Positions 35,534 to 43,687 of a stretch of 64,000 nt of DNA are shown here, one piece after another. Numbering within the stretch: position 1 is the stretch's first letter; the number at the start of each line of letters is the position of its first letter. The stretch covers positions 213,358 through 277,357 of the forward strand of contig NZ_JADBGG010000001.1 of assembly GCF_014873765.1 (NCBI RefSeq). The letters run 5' to 3'. The position numbers were made by a program, and so were the translations under genes. Below the pieces are notes generated by a model. That model made no database searches and was not told the origin of the DNA. It was given only the letters and a program-made list of their open reading frames with translations. The stretch comes from Desulfomicrobium macestii (GTDB lineage: Bacteria > Desulfobacterota > Desulfovibrionia > Desulfovibrionales > Desulfomicrobiaceae).

Positions 35534-35923
35534 ATGGCATCGATTATTGTTCTGGATGATGTTTCAGATGCGGGAGTCCTGGTGAAAAGGATCCTGGAGC
35601 GTCAGGGCCATCAGGTCACGGCATTCACCGAAGAGGAGGAGGCCATCCGCCACGCGGCCAAGGGCGCCACGGATCTTGCGATTCTGGACATCAAGCTGAA
35701 GAGGATGACCGGAGTCGAGGTGCTGGCGGAGATGAAGAAGTTCGCCCCCCGGATCAAGGTCATCATGCTGACGGGATATCCCACTCTGGAAACGGCACGG
35801 GAATCGCTCAAGCTGGGAGCCAGCGAGTACTGCGTCAAGCCCATCGACAAGGAAGAACTCGAATCCAAGGTCGCGGATGTATTGAGACAGGATGTCGCCG
35901 ATCTGCAGGATGAGGTTCCATGA
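35534..35923 (+). CDS. response regulator, receiver domain only
   Basis: 129 residues. Acidic pair Asp8-Asp9 (VLDDV), phospho-accepting Asp52 (AILDIKLKRMTG), Thr80 and Lys102 (YCVKPIDKEEL) are all present. There is no output domain. TAAGGAGAGG precedes the ATG. A gap of 165 bases separates it from the kinase, so a separate promoter is possible. Its stop overlaps the next gene by ATGA. It most likely acts by protein contact with one of the following gene products. Confidence 0.93.
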   Translation: MASIIVLDDVSDAGVLVKRILERQGHQVTAFTEEEEAIRHAAKGATDLAILDIKLKRMTGVEVLAEMKKFAPRIKVIMLTGYPTLETARESLKLGASEYCVKPIDKEELESKVADVLRQDVADLQDEVP

Positions 35924-38373
35924 CCGCTTCCCGTCTGCTACGGCACTGGTTCACCCGGCTGGTGGCTCCAAACAGGCTCATCCGTGAAAAATATGAGCAC
36001 TTCAAGGAGCTGCTGGACAGCGACGCCAGGGCCCTGGATCTGATCGCGGATCTCGAAGCTCCCATATACGGCTACGATCCGGCGGACGTGGCCCGGGTCA
36101 GGGTTCTGACCGGGCAGCTTGTGGAGGCTGTCCGCGCCATGACGACCAGTCTCTACGACATGAACCCCCATGCATACGCCGATCTTCCGGGGGCGCTGGA
36201 GCGCATCGCCACGGAAATTTCGGTTCTGGTCACGCAGCCGCCGCTCGATTTCGGGCCTCCCTACGTGCTTTCCCTGGACGAAGCCGCGGATCATCCCGGC
36301 CAGGTCGGAGGAAAAGCGGCCAATCTGTCCATCGTGCGCCGCAATGGTGTTGCGACACCGCCGGGATTTGTCATCACGGCCTCGGCGTTTGCCCGCTATC
36401 TGCGGGACAATGACCTGGAAAAGGAAATCGAGAAGCGTTTCGAGGACGTTTCCCTGTCCAACAATGACGCCATTGTCCGCGTGACCGGAGAATTGCAGGA
36501 ACTGATCCTTGCGGCCAAGGTTCCCGCCGACATCGCGGACGAAATTCTGCGCGCCGTGGAGGACCTGAATCTTGGGGACAGGCATCTGGCGGTGCGATCG
36601 AGTGCCCTGGCCGAGGACGGAGACATCACCTTTGCCGGTCAATACGCCAGCGAGCTCGATGTTCCGCCGTCCGAAGTGCTGCCCGCCTACAAGCGCGTCC
36701 TGGCCGGAAAATACTGTCCCCGGGCCTTGGCCTACAGGGTTCGCCACGGCCTCACAGACAACGACACCGCCATGGCCGCCCTTGTCCTGCCCATGGTGGA
36801 GGCCTCGGCCGCGGGGGTCGTCTACACCTTCGATCCCGCGTGTTCTGCGGTGGGAGGCAAGGCGGTGGGCGTCTATGTGGTCCGAGGGCTGGCGGCGGAG
36901 CTGGTGGACGGATCGGCGACCCCGGGCAAGCATTACCTGACCCGCGAGCCCGAGCCGTCCATTTTGATGGGCTGCGTCTGCGAAAGCTCGGCGGCAGTCT
37001 CCGATGAAGTCCTGTGCGAACTCGGCAAACGGGCCATGCATCTTGAAAATGTTTTCGGCCAGCCTCAGGATGTGGAGTGGGCCTACGGACCGGACGGGCT
37101 CACGATTCTGCAATCACGGCCTTTGCAGCAGGAGCAGGACAGGGAGGTTTTTTCTCCCGAGGAAATCAGCGTCGCGGTCGAGCTTGTCTCGGAACTGGAC
37201 TGCGCGTCTCCGGGGGCGGCTTGCGGGCCCGTTCATCATGTTTCGTCCGGAGCGGATTTTCGGGGCATCCCCAAGGGCTCGGTCGTGGTCACGAGCACTC
37301 TGCGTCCCGCGCTTTCACAGTTCCTGGATCGCATCGCCGCCATAGTGGCCGGCAGCGGCAGCAGGGCCAGCCATCTGGCTTCGGTGGCCCGTGAGCGAGG
37401 CGTGCCCGTGGTCGTTGGGTGCGAATCCGGCGTTCTGAAGGATGGCGCGGTCGTGACGGTGGATGCGGCGGCGGGGAAAATCTTTGACCACTGTTTGCCG
37501 ACCATCATGGCGCGCAATCTTGCGGCCGAGAAAACCCATGCTCAGGTTCGGGCCGAAAACCAGGCACTGGCCGCGTGTTCCGTGCGCCTCAGCCTCCTGG
37601 ACCCGGAGGGCGAGAATTTCACTCCGCAGGGGTGCCGCTCTTTGCATGATCTGGTGCGTTTTTGCCACGAAAAGAGCGTGGCGGAGATGTTTTCCCTGGT
37701 CGACAGGGGGGGCAGGGGGCTTGGCAGGTCAAGGCTCCTGGAGACGACCCTGCCGCTGGTCATGTATGTGCTCGATCTGGGAGGCGGGCTGGCGCCCGAG
37801 GCCGGAGAAAAAGGTCCTGTGGGCGTGTCCGCCCTGGCCTGCATTCCCTTGCGCTCGCTCTGGGCCGGGTTGGCCGATGAACGCGTGGCCTGGGACGAGA
37901 GTCAGCTGCATGTCGACTGGGAGGCCTTTGACCGGGTCAGCGCCGGCATTTTCAGCAAGGATTCGAGAATTCTCGCCAGTTACTCGATCATTGCGTCGGA
38001 ATACATGCACCTGAACATCCGCTTCGGGTATCATTTTTCCATCGTGGACTCCCTTTGCGGTGATTTGCCGGGCGCCAATTATGTCAAGTTCCGCTTCAAG
38101 GGCGGCGGCGCGGCGCTGTCGCAGCGCATGAACAGGCTGGTCTTTGTGCGTCAGGTCCTGGAACATTTCGGTTACGAAACGGTCATCAAAGGCGACATGC
38201 TCGATGCGTCGTACATGCGCATGCCCGCCGCCGAGACCGCTCATGCACTGAACGTCCTCGGACTGGTCCTGGCCGTGACGCGTCTGATGGATGTGAAGCT
38301 CGCGGATTCGGCCGAGGCGCGCAGCGAGGCGTCCCTTTTTCTCCAACGCTTTTTCCCGGAGGAGAACGCATGA
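35920..38373 (+). CDS. PEP-synthase/PPDK-like phosphotransferase lacking the PEP domain
   Basis: 817 residues. A helical N-terminal part (about 1-110) precedes an ATP-grasp domain of the PEP/pyruvate-binding type (VGGKAANLSIVRRNGVATPPGF; AVRSSALAED; FAGQYAS; AAGVVYTFDP). A phospho-histidine swivel domain follows, with His485 in GSRASHLASVARERGVPVVVG. The last 280 residues do not resemble the TIM-barrel PEP domain; I recognise no family there. The enzyme should autophosphorylate from ATP on His485 and pass phosphate or pyrophosphate chemistry to an unknown acceptor. It is ATGA-coupled to both neighbours. Confidence 0.8.
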   Translation: MTASRLLRHWFTRLVAPNRLIREKYEHFKELLDSDARALDLIADLEAPIYGYDPADVARVRVLTGQLVEAVRAMTTSLYDMNPHAYADLPGALERIATEISVLVTQPPLDFGPPYVLSLDEAADHPGQVGGKAANLSIVRRNGVATPPGFVITASAFARYLRDNDLEKEIEKRFEDVSLSNNDAIVRVTGELQELILAAKVPADIADEILRAVEDLNLGDRHLAVRSSALAEDGDITFAGQYASELDVPPSEVLPAYKRVLAGKYCPRALAYRVRHGLTDNDTAMAALVLPMVEASAAGVVYTFDPACSAVGGKAVGVYVVRGLAAELVDGSATPGKHYLTREPEPSILMGCVCESSAAVSDEVLCELGKRAMHLENVFGQPQDVEWAYGPDGLTILQSRPLQQEQDREVFSPEEISVAVELVSELDCASPGAACGPVHHVSSGADFRGIPKGSVVVTSTLRPALSQFLDRIAAIVAGSGSRASHLASVARERGVPVVVGCESGVLKDGAVVTVDAAAGKIFDHCLPTIMARNLAAEKTHAQVRAENQALAACSVRLSLLDPEGENFTPQGCRSLHDLVRFCHEKSVAEMFSLVDRGGRGLGRSRLLETTLPLVMYVLDLGGGLAPEAGEKGPVGVSALACIPLRSLWAGLADERVAWDESQLHVDWEAFDRVSAGIFSKDSRILASYSIIASEYMHLNIRFGYHFSIVDSLCGDLPGANYVKFRFKGGGAALSQRMNRLVFVRQVLEHFGYETVIKGDMLDASYMRMPAAETAHALNVLGLVLAVTRLMDVKLADSAEARSEASLFLQRFFPEENA

Positions 38374-39410
38374 GCCGCGGCGCCTATTCCGCGACCTGGG
38401 TCACGGATCAGTTGGCCGTGGGGGCGGCTCCCATGAGCTATGAGCAGCTCGATTGCCTGCGCGCCGAAGGCATCGGGGCGATCCTGAACCTGTGCGGCGA
38501 ATTTTGCGATCTGCACGACATTGAGTGCGCCGCCGGATTCGAGGTGTATCACATGCCTCTTGCCGACGAGGAGGCCCCGGAGCTGGCCGAGCTTGAAAAG
38601 GCGCTGGCCTGGCTTGATGAAGCCATCTACCTGGGCAAGAAGGTGCTCATACATTGCCGTCACGGAATCGGGCGGACCGGAACGGTGCTCAACGCATATC
38701 TGCTGCGCCGAGGCCTGGGGCACCGCCTTGCCTGGGTCAGGCTGCGAACGCTCAGATCCAAACCCGCCAATTTTTCGCAGTGGTGGACAATCAGGAAATA
38801 CGGAAAGCAAAGCCCGAAGCTCACCGTGCGCGAACCGTCCCTGGAAATGCACAAGGCCGTTGATTTGAGCCCGTTTTTTCGCGATTACGAAGCCCTTCAG
38901 GCCCGGGTCGACGATGAGACGCGCGATATCACCTCCAAATGCGGGCGCGATCACGACAAATGTTGCAGCACTCCGATCAAATTGTCGATGATCGAGGCCG
39001 TGTATCTCACCCAGAAGATGAATGTCGGGCTGACCAGCGAGAAACGCCTGGAGGTCATCGCCAGGGCGGTGGAGACGGCTCGCCGGGAGCGTCTTGCTGA
39101 CAGCCAGGTTTCGGCAGACGACTATTGCCTGTCCGACGCCAGCGCGCGCTGCCCTCTGCTGGAGGATGGGAAATGCATTCTTTTTGCCGGGCGTCCGCTC
39201 AGGTGCCGTTTTTTCGGGTTGAATGAAGAAAGGGCAGGTGTTTTGTGGGAAACAGCCCTCGATCCGGCGCTGGGCAATCTGTCTCTTGAATTGTGGCTTG
39301 CCTTCGCGGGGGGCATCGCTCGCGGCTCCCTGCCGCTTTTTGCCCTGGCCGATGTTGTTTCGGGCAAGTATGTGCAGGCCCTGTTTCACTTGATGGTGCG
39401 TTCACAGTAA
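38370..39410 (+). CDS. dual-specificity phosphatase fused to YkgJ-like cysteine cluster
   Basis: 346 residues. The N-terminal part is a tyrosine/dual-specificity phosphatase with P-loop HCRHGIGRTG (Cys96, Arg102) and a likely general acid in MPLADEE (Asp66). From residue 190 on, seven cysteines (191, 198, 199, 253, 261, 269, 279) are spaced like the YkgJ family, which is thought to bind zinc or iron (CPLLEDGKCILFAGRPLRC). A phosphatase fused to a metal-binding domain suggests metal or redox control. The start overlaps the stop of the PEP-synthase-like gene by ATGA. It is the last gene of the five-gene set. Confidence 0.82.
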   Translation: MSRGAYSATWVTDQLAVGAAPMSYEQLDCLRAEGIGAILNLCGEFCDLHDIECAAGFEVYHMPLADEEAPELAELEKALAWLDEAIYLGKKVLIHCRHGIGRTGTVLNAYLLRRGLGHRLAWVRLRTLRSKPANFSQWWTIRKYGKQSPKLTVREPSLEMHKAVDLSPFFRDYEALQARVDDETRDITSKCGRDHDKCCSTPIKLSMIEAVYLTQKMNVGLTSEKRLEVIARAVETARRERLADSQVSADDYCLSDASARCPLLEDGKCILFAGRPLRCRFFGLNEERAGVLWETALDPALGNLSLELWLAFAGGIARGSLPLFALADVVSGKYVQALFHLMVRSQ

Positions 39411-39486
39411 CGTATGGCTCATTTTTCGATGGGCGTGAGCCGTGTGATTGTTTTCAAAAAAATCGAGCTTAACATGGTGGGATACT

Positions 39487-39963
39487 ATGAATGATGCCAT
39501 AAAGGGAATAATAGCGCAGTTTGTGGAGGCGACGACCTCCGTTCTGAAGACGACGGCGATGACCGATGCCAAGGTGGGCACTCCCTTTGTCAAACAACAC
39601 GCAGGGGCTCAAGGCGATGTGACGGGTGTGATCGGATTTTCAAATCCGAAAGGCAAAAGCAGGGGGACCATGTCCCTGACATTCACCACCGCTTCGGCCC
39701 TGGGTATTGTCGGCGCGATGCTCTACGAGGAACAGTCCGAAATAAACGATGTCGTCACTGATGCCGTCGGCGAACTGACCAACATGATCTCCGGGCAGGC
39801 CCGCAAAGGCCTTGTCAGCATGGGCATGATTTTCGAGGGCGCGATTCCCTCCGTGATCACGGGAGCCGGACATACGATCAGGCATGTTTCGACAAGCGCC
39901 ATTCTGGCCATCCCCTTTGAAACGCAGCATGGTGCGCTCATGGTTGAAGTCTGCTTTAGCTGA
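39487..39963 (+). CDS. CheX-like chemotaxis phosphatase family protein
   Basis: 158 residues of the CheC/CheX family with the catalytic pair Glu96 and Asn99 (GELTNMISGQARKGL). It resembles the product of 12068-12526 in length and motif. It follows the phosphatase-YkgJ gene after 76 bases on the same strand, and could dephosphorylate the receiver-only regulator encoded 4 kb upstream; that link is inference. The ATG at 39487 follows GGTGGG. An intrinsic terminator lies 55 bases past the stop. Confidence 0.83.
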   Translation: MNDAIKGIIAQFVEATTSVLKTTAMTDAKVGTPFVKQHAGAQGDVTGVIGFSNPKGKSRGTMSLTFTTASALGIVGAMLYEEQSEINDVVTDAVGELTNMISGQARKGLVSMGMIFEGAIPSVITGAGHTIRHVSTSAILAIPFETQHGALMVEVCFS

Positions 39964-40018
39964 ACGCCGCGATGCCGCTTTTTGGCGGTTGCGTGATCAA
40001 TAATCTTTTACTATCCCC

Positions 40019-40045
40019 AAACCCCGCGAGGGGTTTTATTTTTTG
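40019..40045 (+). terminator. terminator after the CheX-like gene
   Basis: AAACCCC (40019-40025), loop GCGA, GGGGTTT (40030-40036), then TATTTTTT. It ends transcription from the left just before the icd ribosome binding site (AGGAGACA). Confidence 0.82.
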
Positions 40046-40060
40046 ATCCAGGAGACAAGT

Positions 40061-41218
40061 ATGAAACGCAGAGTATATTTTATTGAAGGCGACGGGATTG
40101 GACGCGAAGTATGGGCGGCCGGTCGTCCTGTTCTCGACAGAGCTGTTGAACTGGCGTTCAAGGACGGCCGCGGATTTGAATGGGTCGAGTTGCTGGCGGG
40201 CAAGAAAGCCTTTGAAGAGACAGGCTCCTATCTTCCCCAGGAGACGCTGGACACTTTGAAGAAAGCGGATCTGGCCATGAAGGGCCCCCTTGAGACCCCG
40301 GTGGGCAAGGGTTTTCGCAGCCTGAACGTGACCATGCGCCAGACGCTTGATTTGTTCGCGTGCATCCGGCCCATCCAGTATTTCAAGGGCATCGAAAGCC
40401 CGGTCAAGCATCCTGAACGCGTCAACATGGTGATTTTTCGCGAGAACACCGAAGATGTGTACGCAGGCATCGAATGGCAGGCCGGGAGCCCCGAGGCCAA
40501 AAAGCTCATTGCGTTCCTGCGGGACGAAATGGGTGCGAACGTGGACGAGCAGAGCGGTATCGGCATCAAGCCGATGACGGCAGCGGGGTCCAAGAGACTT
40601 ATCCGCAAGGCGATTCAGTTTGCCCTGGATCAGAAACGTGAAAGCGTGACCATGGCCCACAAGGGCAACATCATGAAGTTCACGGAAGGCGCTTTTCGCA
40701 ACTGGGGCTATGAGCTTGCCGCGGAGGAGTTTGCAGGTGTGGTGGTTCGCGAGGGTGAAGAATGCTGCCCTCCGGGCCGGGTTGTGCTCCAGGACAGAAT
40801 TGCCGACGCCATGTTTCAGGAGGTGCTCATCCGGCCCGAGAAATATGATGTCATCGCCACTCCGAACCTTAACGGCGATTATCTCTCCGACGCCCTGGCC
40901 GCCCAGGTCGGAGGCCTTGGCCTGGCCCCCGGGGTGAACATGAGCAGCGACCTGGCCTTTTTCGAGCCCACGCATGGGACCGCACCGACAATTGAAGGGA
41001 AAGATCTTGCCAATCCAGGCAGCCTGATTCTTTCCGGTGCGCTGATGCTTGAACACGTGGGTTGGCACGAAGCCGCCGGCAAAATTCGCAAGGCAGTTGA
41101 ATTAGCCATCTCGGAAGGGCGGGTGACCGTTGATCTGGCCGGGCAGATGGCCAAGGCGGAGCAGGTGGGATGTGCGGAGTTCGGCCAGATTCTGCTTGCC
41201 AATCTCGAAAAGGTTTAA
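40061..41218 (+). CDS. icd: isocitrate dehydrogenase
   Basis: 385-residue decarboxylating dehydrogenase of the citric acid cycle that makes 2-oxoglutarate. The substrate segment SLNVTMRQTLDLFACIRP has the conserved serine and arginines. ENTEDVYAGIEW and the metal-binding LSDALAAQVGG are present. In the cofactor loop HGTAPTIEGKDLANPGS the two discriminating positions are Thr-Ile, neither the Lys-Tyr of NADP enzymes nor the Asp-Ile of NAD enzymes, so cofactor choice is unclear. AGGAGAC precedes the ATG. It is transcribed alone. Confidence 0.93.
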   Translation: MKRRVYFIEGDGIGREVWAAGRPVLDRAVELAFKDGRGFEWVELLAGKKAFEETGSYLPQETLDTLKKADLAMKGPLETPVGKGFRSLNVTMRQTLDLFACIRPIQYFKGIESPVKHPERVNMVIFRENTEDVYAGIEWQAGSPEAKKLIAFLRDEMGANVDEQSGIGIKPMTAAGSKRLIRKAIQFALDQKRESVTMAHKGNIMKFTEGAFRNWGYELAAEEFAGVVVREGEECCPPGRVVLQDRIADAMFQEVLIRPEKYDVIATPNLNGDYLSDALAAQVGGLGLAPGVNMSSDLAFFEPTHGTAPTIEGKDLANPGSLILSGALMLEHVGWHEAAGKIRKAVELAISEGRVTVDLAGQMAKAEQVGCAEFGQILLANLEKV

Positions 41219-41385
41219 TGACAAGACGGCCTTGTTGCTCTGTTGTGCAGTGCAAACAGGAATCGTTTTGCGATGTGCATGTTTTTTTCATGCAGCATTC
41301 ACCTATATCCGAACATTTTTACTGCCCTGCTACGAAAATAATTTGTTCAAACCGGCAAGGTGTTGAGATTCTCGATAAGAACCCA

Positions 41386-41623
41386 CGCTCGTCATGAGCG
41401 CCTGATTCTGTGAGAATCAAAGTCTCAGGTTCCAGGAACCGCCGTTTCAATACCCTTTTTGTTCAAACGGGTATTTGGGATTTGAATTTGCGCCAGTGAT
41501 CATAACAGCGGAAGTGATTGCAGGGCTTCACAGTAACTTCGAATTGAGCGGATGTTTCATTTTCAATATGGCATTGCTTGGTCGACTCGGGCCCGATTCT
41601 TTAAAAAAGAATCGGGCTTTTTT
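41386..41623 (+). ncRNA. candidate structured RNA ending in an intrinsic terminator
   Basis: Four hairpins follow each other: CGCTC/GAGCG (41386-41400), GATTCT/AGAATC (41404-41418), GGTTC/GAACC (41428-41440) and AATACCC/GGGTATT (41449-41475). The last competes with CCGTTT/AAACGG (41442-41470). About 115 bases on, the terminator at 41591-41623 ends a transcript although no gene precedes it within 370 bases. I recognise no known RNA family. The 5' end and strand are inferred from the terminator. Confidence 0.35.
41591..41623 (+). terminator. strong orphan intrinsic terminator
   Basis: GCCCGATTCTTT (41591-41602) pairs perfectly with AAAGAATCGGGC (41606-41617), followed by TTTTTT. It lies 370 bases after icd and 410 before pilM. 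Confidence 0.9.
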
Positions 41624-42034
41624 CTTTCGAAATGATGGCTCACTGCTCCAGCGGGCAAGAAGTCGGCGTTATTGTTTGACATGCTCAAACGATGAGAAAT
41701 CGGGTCAAATGGATGATTTTGAGAAGAGAAAGTGGTTGTCGTTATCTTTCAACGCAAAGCAGAAGGCTTAATTGCGAGTGAATTGCTCCCCTCGTTACGT
41801 ATCGAGAAAAATACCAGATGGTGTTGTGGCGATGACTCCTCCGCAGGTAGACAGAATGGGTTTTGTTTGTGTCGATGGATTAAGTTTCAAAAGCCTGAGA
41901 GATGATTATTTTATTCACTGTTTTTCAACGCATTATTTCTTGCATGGGCTGAATGTTTTATGCTAATAAATGAACTATCGACGAGTAAATGCATGGTTCT
42001 GGGTGAAGAAAAAAATCGTTGAGGATATAACGCT

Positions 42035-43087
42035 GTGAAAAAATTAGGTTTTTTTTCTAAGAAAAATGCCGGTGTCGGTTTGGATCTTGGAAGCGAATGG
42101 CTGAAAATGGTAAAGATTCGGCCGGGAAAAGGTGATTTTATTCTGGAGAGCCTTGCCAGGAGTCCATGGCAACCTGGTGATCTCGACAACAATTCGGCAA
42201 CAGCAAAAAAGATTGCAGGGCTCTGGTCACAGCTTATGCTCAAGGAGCAGGTGGTCGCCTCCTCGATGGCCGGGCACGCGGTTATAGTAAAACGTGTCAC
42301 TTTCGAGTCTGATTCACCCAAGACTCTGGGCGACACGGTTCACAAAGACGCACGTCAGTACATTCCTTTCGATATCAATGATGTTTACCTCGATTTTCAG
42401 ATCCTGGGTCCTGGCGCAAAAGAAAAGAGCTATGACGTCTTGCTTGTGGCCAGTAAGAAAAAGGTCGTCCAGAATCTGAGCGATGTGATCACCCAGTCCG
42501 GCCTGTCCCTCTCGGTTATCGATGTCGACTCTTTTGCGATATGCAATAGCTTTGAATACAATTATCCTGAATTGCAGGAAAAGCCTGTCTACCTCCTCGA
42601 CATTGGCGGCGCACAGAGCGTTTTTTGCATTTATCACAATGCCCAGCCTGTTTTTTTGCGCGAGGTTTCCTTTGGAGGGCGGGTGGTGACGGAGTCGTTG
42701 GCCTCCATACTCAATCTGAAGAGGATGGAAGCGGAGCGGATCAAGTTGGGCGGCAAGGATGACCTTGACGAAAAGAACGCCAAGGCCATTGCCGACGCGG
42801 TGAACAAGACTTTCAAGAACTGGTGTGATGAATTGAAGCGTCTGATAGGATTCTATCATTCATCCTCGAGCAATGTCGTGCCGGCCGAGTCTCTCTATCT
42901 CTCCGGAGGCGGAGCCTTGCTTGGCGGACTGAAGGATGTTTTTCAGAAAGAGCTCGACCTTGATGTTCAATATCACAATCCGTTCCGAAAGATTTTTGTC
43001 GACAGAAATTCTTTTCAGAAAGAATATCTTGAAGAAATAGGCCCGCAAATGGTTGTTCCTTTTGGCCTTGCCTTGAGAGCAATATAA
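42035..43087 (+). CDS. pilM: type IV pilus assembly protein PilM
   Basis: 350-residue actin-like ATPase-fold protein that sits on the cytoplasmic face and binds the N-terminus of PilN. Visible are GVGLDLGSEWLKMVKI (phosphate 1), YLLDIGGAQSVF (phosphate 2) and LYLSGGGALLGGL (adenosine motif). It starts with GTG preceded by GAGGATAT. It is the first gene of pilMNOPQ; the order and short gaps are the standard ones. Confidence 0.94.
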   Translation: MKKLGFFSKKNAGVGLDLGSEWLKMVKIRPGKGDFILESLARSPWQPGDLDNNSATAKKIAGLWSQLMLKEQVVASSMAGHAVIVKRVTFESDSPKTLGDTVHKDARQYIPFDINDVYLDFQILGPGAKEKSYDVLLVASKKKVVQNLSDVITQSGLSLSVIDVDSFAICNSFEYNYPELQEKPVYLLDIGGAQSVFCIYHNAQPVFLREVSFGGRVVTESLASILNLKRMEAERIKLGGKDDLDEKNAKAIADAVNKTFKNWCDELKRLIGFYHSSSSNVVPAESLYLSGGGALLGGLKDVFQKELDLDVQYHNPFRKIFVDRNSFQKEYLEEIGPQMVVPFGLALRAI

Positions 43088-43102
43088 TATTGGAAGCCAG
43101 CT

Positions 43103-43687
43103 ATGATCAAAATTAATTTACTTCCTCAGCAAAAGCGAACAAAATCGACCAACATTGAGAAAAGCTTTGTTTTTTTCGTGTTGGGCGTCATTCTGGTGCT
43201 TGGATCCGTTTTTGCCGTAGACTACTATTTTTCCGCTCAGCTCGCGGATTTGAATGCGTCCGTGTCCAAAAAAACGCAGACAAAGACGCTTCTGGAAAAA
43301 GAAGTCGCCAAGGTCAACCAGACCATACAGGAACTTCAGGATATCGAAGGAAGGATCAAGATCATCAAGCAAGTTCGGCTTCGTCAGGGGTTGCCGGTCA
43401 AGTATATTGATGAGGTTGTAACCAATATGCCGCAAAACAAATTGTGGGTTGAAAAGTTCAATGTTGATGCCAATGGAAATATTGCCCTCAGTGGAGTGGC
43501 ATTGGACAACCAGGCTTTCGTCAGCTTCGTTGAAAGGCTTCGTCTGTCGAAATATATTGCCAGTGTAGACACCCGAAGGACGTCGCGTCGTGAAATTGAC
43601 GGGCTGGGGCTGGTATCCTTCGAATGTTCCGTCAAGGCTCAAGAGTATTTCGAGAACACAAGTACGAATGGAACAACAAATGGATAA
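43103..43687 (+). CDS. pilN: type IV pilus assembly protein PilN
   Basis: 194-residue inner-membrane protein with the conserved N-terminus MIKINLLPQQKR that docks into PilM. One membrane segment follows (FVFFVLGVILVLGSVFAVDYYF), then a periplasmic coiled coil and a ferredoxin-like domain that pairs with PilO. It ends in a polar Asn/Thr/Gly tail and overlaps pilO by eight bases. Confidence 0.93.
   Translation: MIKINLLPQQKRTKSTNIEKSFVFFVLGVILVLGSVFAVDYYFSAQLADLNASVSKKTQTKTLLEKEVAKVNQTIQELQDIEGRIKIIKQVRLRQGLPVKYIDEVVTNMPQNKLWVEKFNVDANGNIALSGVALDNQAFVSFVERLRLSKYIASVDTRRTSRREIDGLGLVSFECSVKAQEYFENTSTNGTTNG

Larger units (their letters stand above)
41219..42034 (+). other. intergenic region of about 815 bases, AT-rich
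   Basis: No convincing coding sequence. The first half carries a run of small hairpins (41386-41475) and a strong terminator at 41591-41623, described separately as a candidate RNA. The second half (41630-42034) is AT-rich and should hold the pilM promoter, but I cannot assign it. Confidence 0.7.

Noticed and set aside
41475..41771. 98-codon frame in the icd-pilM gap.
   Set aside because: It reads straight through the strong terminator at 41591-41623 and has no family resemblance.
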